NCBI GenBank assembly: GCA_039820425.1
Contig: JBCBQD010000244.1
Span: 1 to 8,976, forward strand
From: SIO4C1 sp039820425
GTDB taxonomy: Bacteria > Cyanobacteriota > Cyanobacteriia > Phormidesmidales > Phormidesmidaceae
Length of the DNA stretch: 8,976 nucleotides
Reading direction: 5' to 3'
Part shown: positions 6,017-8,976 of the stretch, piece after piece
Numbering within the stretch: position 1 is the first letter of the stretch
How the letters are laid out: the number at the start of each line of letters is the position of its first letter
The notes under the pieces: generated by a model
What the model saw: only the letters and a program-made list of their open reading frames with translations
Databases searched by the model: none
Told to the model about the DNA's origin: nothing
Made by a program: the position numbers and the translations under genes

Positions 6017-6895
6017 ATGATTTGGCCACTCAAACCCCGATATCGTAAACAAATCGCCCGCATCGAAATCTCAGGCGCTATCACTGGAACCACCCGTAAG
6101 CGAGTCTTAGAAGCCCTTGAGGAAGTCAAAGAAAAGAAATTTCCCGCGCTGTTGTTGAGAATTGATAGCCCTGGCGGTACGGTGGGAGATTCTCAAGAGA
6201 TCTACAGCGCTCTCAAGCGATTGCAAGACTCTATTAAGATTGTGGCTAGTTTTGGCAATATTTCAGCCTCGGGAGGCGTCTACATCGGCATGGGGGCTCA
6301 GCACATTGTGGCTAACCCGGGCACCATCACCGGCAGCATTGGTGTCATCTTAAGGGGCAACAACCTGGAACGTCTGTTAGAAAAAATCGGGGTTTCTTTT
6401 AAGGTGATCAAGTCAGGACCTTACAAAGATATTCTGGCCTTTGACCGAGAGCTTACCGATTCAGAAAAGGGCATCTTGCAGGAGTTGATTGACATCAGCT
6501 ATAGCCAGTTTGTAAAAACCGTCGCCGATGCGCGCAATTTGGCCGAGGAGGTGGTGCGGAGTTTTGCAGATGGTCGTATTTTTACCGGTGAGCAGGCAGT
6601 TAACCTTGGCGTAGTCGATCGCCTGGGCACAGAAGCAGACGCCAAGCAATGGGCTGCAGAGCTGGCTGGCTTAGACCCTGAGAAAGCTGAATGCTACACC
6701 ATTGAGGAACGTAAACCGTTTTGGAATAAGTTGCTCCCAGGGGGAGACGCCTACTTGATGACTCATCCGGGGTTGGCTCAAACCATTCCAGCTAGCAAAT
6801 TGGTTCCGGTTTTTGACTGGTTAGAATTTGAACTGGCAACCCGCGGCTTGCCGCTTTGGATGTACCAAGCGCCAGGTGCAACTCGAAATGGGTAG
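6017..6895 (+). CDS. sppA: Signal peptide peptidase SppA, short form
   Basis: The 292-aa product is an S49-family serine protease, which cuts leftover signal peptides and, in photosynthetic organisms, is linked to thylakoid protein turnover. It uses a Ser-Lys dyad. The nucleophile is Ser85 in NISASGGVYIG, and the general base is Lys137 in KSGPYKDIL. The family motifs RIDSPGG (48-54) and TITGSIGVI (103-111) are present, as is FADGRIFTG in the C-terminal half. It is the short single-domain type, with no N-terminal membrane segment or signal peptide, so it is probably cytosolic or peripheral on the membrane. The long E. coli type has two domains and an anchor. The ATG at 6017 starts about 15 residues before the first conserved strand. 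aroH follows after 54 bp on the same strand with no terminator between, so the two are probably co-transcribed. Confidence 0.93.
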   Translation: MIWPLKPRYRKQIARIEISGAITGTTRKRVLEALEEVKEKKFPALLLRIDSPGGTVGDSQEIYSALKRLQDSIKIVASFGNISASGGVYIGMGAQHIVANPGTITGSIGVILRGNNLERLLEKIGVSFKVIKSGPYKDILAFDRELTDSEKGILQELIDISYSQFVKTVADARNLAEEVVRSFADGRIFTGEQAVNLGVVDRLGTEADAKQWAAELAGLDPEKAECYTIEERKPFWNKLLPGGDAYLMTHPGLAQTIPASKLVPVFDWLEFELATRGLPLWMYQAPGATRNG

Positions 6896-6949
6896 TTAAA
6901 CCTTAAAAGGGTCAAAATATACGGTAGTTTGAAAGAAAAGCGCTAAAAA

Positions 6950-7345
6950 ATGGTTACGCAGGACTCAGGTGATTGGCGATTATGCGCAATTCGAGGGGCA
7001 ACGACCATCACTGAAAACTCTAAGGCTGCTGTCCAGGAGGCGGTTAATGAGCTTTTAACCGAACTCGAGACCCACAATCAGCTCCACCCTGGCAAAATTA
7101 TCAGTGCGACTTTTTCCGCGACCCGTGATATCGATGCGGTTTTCCCAGCTGCGATCGCACGCACTCGACCCAACTGGGACAATGTCGCCCTCCTAGATGT
7201 CCAACATATGTATGTAGAAGGTAGCCTCCCACTGTGTATTCGATTTTTAATCCACGCATATCTGCCAGTTAACCAGGCCCAAATTTATCACCCCTATTTG
7301 AGGCAAGCCAAGGCTTTACGGCCAGACTGGTGCGTAACCCATTAA
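6950..7345 (+). CDS. aroH: Chorismate mutase, AroH type
   Basis: The 131-aa product rearranges chorismate to prephenate, the branch step to phenylalanine and tyrosine; AroH enzymes form trimers with active sites between subunits. Compared from memory with the Bacillus subtilis enzyme at a constant +8 offset, Arg15 (RGATT) matches Arg7, Phe65 Phe57, Arg71 Arg63, Arg98 (LCIR) Arg90 and Tyr116 (HPYLRQA) Tyr108. The main differences are Asp83 in place of Cys75 and His86 in place of the catalytic Glu78, so the acidic group appears moved by one turn. The length is normal for the family and the C-terminal LRPDW is kept. The ATG at 6950 is secure at the 5' side because an in-frame TAA lies at 6944-6946. 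Only a weak purine-rich ribosome site precedes it. The gene follows sppA by 54 bp and ends inside the upstream arm of a terminator. Confidence 0.93.
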   Translation: MVTQDSGDWRLCAIRGATTITENSKAAVQEAVNELLTELETHNQLHPGKIISATFSATRDIDAVFPAAIARTRPNWDNVALLDVQHMYVEGSLPLCIRFLIHAYLPVNQAQIYHPYLRQAKALRPDWCVTH

Positions 7346-7346
7346 A

Positions 7347-7389
7347 AAAATCCTGCAGAGACGTAAATTTTGCATCTCAGCAGGATTTT
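7347..7389. terminator. Strong bidirectional terminator between aroH and crtR
   Basis: AAAATCCTGC (7347-7356) and GCAGGATTTT (7380-7389) form a 10-bp stem. After one A-A mismatch, four more pairs follow, GAGA (7358-7361) with TCTC (7375-7378). For the plus strand the stem ends in TTTT; for the minus strand it ends in a run of seven T (7350-7344). It therefore serves convergent aroH and crtR. The A run on the plus strand includes the last two bases of the aroH stop codon. Confidence 0.88.
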
Positions 7390-7429
7390 GCTTAATAACT
7401 AATGTCGCCGTGTTATCGACAGCAAACCC

Positions 7430-8329
7430 CTAAGACGATTTCTTATGGTGAAATCGAATCCCTAAGAAGACATCGTAGAGAAAGTTAAGGAAATCCTTGC
7501 TGCGCATTAGCCCCAAAGACTGAGGCGAACCTTTCTGATCCAGCAGGGGCTTCATATACTCGTACGCAGGCTTGTACTTATACCAGGGGATCGAAGGCCA
7601 AAGATGATGCACCAAGTGGTAGTTTTGCCCCATGATTGCCAGGTTTAAAATCATTCCTGGGTAAACCCGTGCATTTTTCCAACGGTTGCGCTCCTCAAAG
7701 GGCCGATGGGGTAGATAATCAAAAAACAGCCCCAGAGCCAACCCCACCACTAGAGCGGGGGCAAACCAAAAATTAAACAAATAGTCTAAAAAATCAAATC
7801 GCCACGCAGAATAAATCAGCCCTGCCACGACCAAGCGACTCAAAAACCATTCGTACAGCTCAAACTTACGCCACAGACGACGCTGAAAGAAGTAAATCTC
7901 GTGGTAGAAAAACCGGGCTGCAATCAGCCAAAGTGGCCCCCCGGTAGATACAAAATGATCCGGATCATTCTCAGGATCATTGACATGGGCATGGTGCTGC
8001 AAATGAACCCGAGTAAAGACTGGAAACGTGAACCCTAGCATCAGGGCACTGCCATGCCCTAAACAAGCATTCACAATCACATTACGATGGGCAGCGTTGT
8101 GGGAGGCGTCATGAATCACCGTCCCCACCAAATGCAGCGCCAATGTACTTAAAACAAAACAACACCAGCGAGGTGTGTCCCACCAAAAATAGCCCAGGGC
8201 AGAGACAGTAACCAGACAAAGTGCCCCAAAAAACAAAAGTAAATCCAGACTCACTCCGCCATCGGCATCTAGAAATTCTTTGGGAACCCGTTTTGGCACT
8301 GCCAGAGGCTCTGTTGCCACCGACATCAC
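7430..8329 (-). CDS. crtR: Beta-carotene hydroxylase, CrtR type
   Basis: The 299-aa product is a membrane di-iron hydroxylase of the fatty-acid-desaturase superfamily, which adds 3-hydroxyl groups to carotenoid beta rings and so makes zeaxanthin and related xanthophylls. The histidine boxes that bind iron are clear: HDASHNAAH (73-81), HLQHH (109-113), and HLVHH (238-242) in YHLVHHLWPSIPW. An extra conserved DYLPHRPF places His208 as a further ligand. Blocks such as GHGSALMLGF, FPVFTRVHLQHH and DPDHFVSTGGPL match CrtR rather than a desaturase. Hydrophobic segments lie near 28-48, 54-72, 163-176 and 186-203. The start is GTG at 8329 or ATG at 8326; AAGGAG at 8342-8337 is 7 bases from GTG and 10 from ATG. 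It converges with aroH across the shared terminator and diverges from pyk. Confidence 0.92.
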   Translation of the reverse strand: MMSVATEPLAVPKRVPKEFLDADGGVSLDLLLFFGALCLVTVSALGYFWWDTPRWCCFVLSTLALHLVGTVIHDASHNAAHRNVIVNACLGHGSALMLGFTFPVFTRVHLQHHAHVNDPENDPDHFVSTGGPLWLIAARFFYHEIYFFQRRLWRKFELYEWFLSRLVVAGLIYSAWRFDFLDYLFNFWFAPALVVGLALGLFFDYLPHRPFEERNRWKNARVYPGMILNLAIMGQNYHLVHHLWPSIPWYKYKPAYEYMKPLLDQKGSPQSLGLMRSKDFLNFLYDVFLGIRFHHKKSS

Positions 8330-8336
8330 AGTTTCG

Positions 8337-8342
8337 CTCCTT
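8337..8342 (-). promoter_or_regulatory. Shine-Dalgarno site of crtR
   Basis: AAGGAG on the minus strand (CTCCTT on the plus strand) lies 7 bases before GTG 8329 and 10 bases before ATG 8326. It is the clearest ribosome site in the window and fixes the crtR start to one of these two adjacent codons. Confidence 0.7.
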
Positions 8343-8353
8343 CACACCTATCT

Positions 8354-8371
8354 CGGTAGTATACGCTACCG
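8354..8371 (-). promoter_or_regulatory. crtR promoter -10 box inside an NtcA-like dyad
   Basis: On the minus strand TATACT (8363-8358) is a near-consensus -10 box. A start near 8351 would leave a leader of about 22-25 bases containing AAGGAG. The best -35 at 17-bp spacing is a weak TTTATT (8386-8381). The -10 lies inside CGGTAG-N6-CTACCG (8354-8371), whose centre fits GTA-N8-TAC (8356-8369), the core NtcA site. Overlap with the -10 would suit repression rather than activation. Chance matches to the six fixed bases are expected about twice in a window this size, so binding is not shown. Confidence 0.5.
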
Positions 8372-8413
8372 GGGTGGAATAATAAAGTTTTGTGACGTTA
8401 TCTCATCTATTTT

Positions 8414-8457
8414 TAACGAGGTCTGGTGAGGTCTGGTGAGCGTATCTGCCCTCGTTA
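8414..8457. repeat. 10-bp tandem repeat enclosed by a 7-bp inverted repeat
   Basis: GTCTGGTGAG occurs twice in a row (8421-8430, 8431-8440). TAACGAG (8414-8420) and CTCGTTA (8451-8457) flank it and are perfectly complementary, giving a 7-bp stem with a 30-base loop. It lies midway between divergent crtR and pyk. It may be a regulator site or a folded leader; no known motif matches. Confidence 0.6.
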
Positions 8458-8544
8458 TTCAAACAGCGTTCTCATCAAAAAAGTGAGGCTGCGATGTCGA
8501 TTATGACAAGCTTGATGTGTACGTCCGGGTAGGCATCACACGCG

Positions 8545-8553
8545 TGGTAGTAT
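8545..8553 (+). promoter_or_regulatory. Possible extended -10 promoter of pyk
   Basis: TGGTAGTAT (8545-8553) fits an extended -10 of the form TG-N-TAnnnT. A start near 8560 would leave a leader of about 23 bases. There is no good -35 at 17 bp (CCGGGT, 8525-8530), which extended -10 promoters can tolerate. A palindrome CACGCGTG (8539-8546) overlaps its left edge. Confidence 0.35.
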
Positions 8554-8582
8554 CAATGGGTTTCGCTGATTAGAGAAGGTTT

Positions 8583-8976
8583 ATGCAACTGCGCCATGCC
8601 CTGCGTCGGACCAAAATCGTTGCTACGATTGGTCCTGCTACTCAAAGTCCGGATACGCTGCGGGCGCTGATCGAAGCTGGGGCCACCACCCTCCGCCTCA
8701 ACTTTTCCCACGGTACCCACGAAGACCATCAGCGCAACATCAAACTCATTCGTCAAATTTCTTTTGAGCTCAATCAGCCAGTGGGCATTTTGCAAGATTT
8801 GCAAGGGCCTAAAATTCGCCTGGGCAAATTTGAGGCGGGCTCTATTAAACTGGCTCGAGGCGATCGCTTTATCCTCACGAGTCGAGATGTGCCTGGTACC
8901 CAGGCGATTAGCTCAGTCACCTACAAGCCCCTGGTTGATGAAGTCCCCATGGGAGCCACCATTCTGCTCGATGATG
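8583..8976 (+). CDS. pyk: Pyruvate kinase, N-terminal part (runs off the window)
   Basis: The first 131 residues of pyruvate kinase are present; the enzyme makes pyruvate and ATP from phosphoenolpyruvate and ADP in glycolysis. The start is recognisable in RRTKIVATIGPATQSPDTLR (8-27). Active-site positions visible are Arg38 and Asn40 (TLRLNFSHG), Ser42, Asp72 and Lys77 (QDLQGPKIRLG), which bind substrate, K+ and metal. Residues from about 72 begin the B-domain lid. The ATG at 8583 is secure: an in-frame TAG lies at 8571-8573 and no other start falls between. GAGAAGG ends 3 bases before the ATG, a rather close ribosome site. The full enzyme should be about 470-600 residues, so most of it lies beyond the window. 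It is divergent from crtR. Confidence 0.95.
   Translation, partial: MQLRHALRRTKIVATIGPATQSPDTLRALIEAGATTLRLNFSHGTHEDHQRNIKLIRQISFELNQPVGILQDLQGPKIRLGKFEAGSIKLARGDRFILTSRDVPGTQAISSVTYKPLVDEVPMGATILLDD

Noticed and set aside
8369..8404. NtcA-activated promoter for pyk from the same dyad
   Set aside because: No TAN3T -10 box lies 20-24 bases after the TAC half-site on the plus strand.

Overview
The window looks like chromosomal DNA of a filamentous or unicellular cyanobacterium, probably Leptolyngbya-like (the genus is a guess). Three things support this. The palindromic octamer GCGATCGC (HIP1) occurs four times (2409-2416, 2997-3004, 7151-7158, 8860-8867), where about 0.14 would be expected by chance in 9 kb. 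There is a CrtR-type carotene hydroxylase. Most of the other proteins also have a cyanobacterial flavour. I saw no transposase, integrase, phage gene, CRISPR array, tRNA or rRNA.

Layout. Positions 1-1024 (+) hold the 3' part of a FecR-domain gene broken by an in-frame TGA, ending in a Pro/Gly tandem-repeat tail. Next come three minus-strand genes, read right to left: an envelope-spanning protein with a peptidoglycan-binding domain and HEAT repeats (2741-4156), a GT4 glycosyltransferase (1575-2672) and a small conserved protein (1151-1528). A 503-base gap (4157-4659) has no convincing gene but holds minus-strand terminator-like hairpins and a weak Yfr1-like small-RNA candidate. A DMT/EamA permease (4660-5664, -) follows. 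A 352-base divergent spacer (5665-6016) contains a perfect 16-nt palindrome and a structured leader. The plus-strand pair sppA (6017-6895) and aroH (6950-7345) comes next. A strong bidirectional terminator (7347-7389) separates aroH from convergent crtR (7430-8329, -). A short regulatory spacer separates crtR from the start of divergent pyk (8583 onward, +), which runs off the end.

The genes do not form one obvious pathway. They are mainly housekeeping: envelope and surface (PG-binding/HEAT protein, glycosyltransferase, SppA), aromatic amino acid synthesis (AroH), carotenoid hydroxylation (CrtR), glycolysis (Pyk) and metabolite transport (EamA). I found no clear new multi-gene system. The items most worth checking are the relocated acidic residue in the AroH active site, the NtcA-like site lying over the crtR -10 box, the nonsense codon in the FecR gene, the envelope-spanning PG-binding/HEAT protein, and the possible small RNA between 4265 and 4440.
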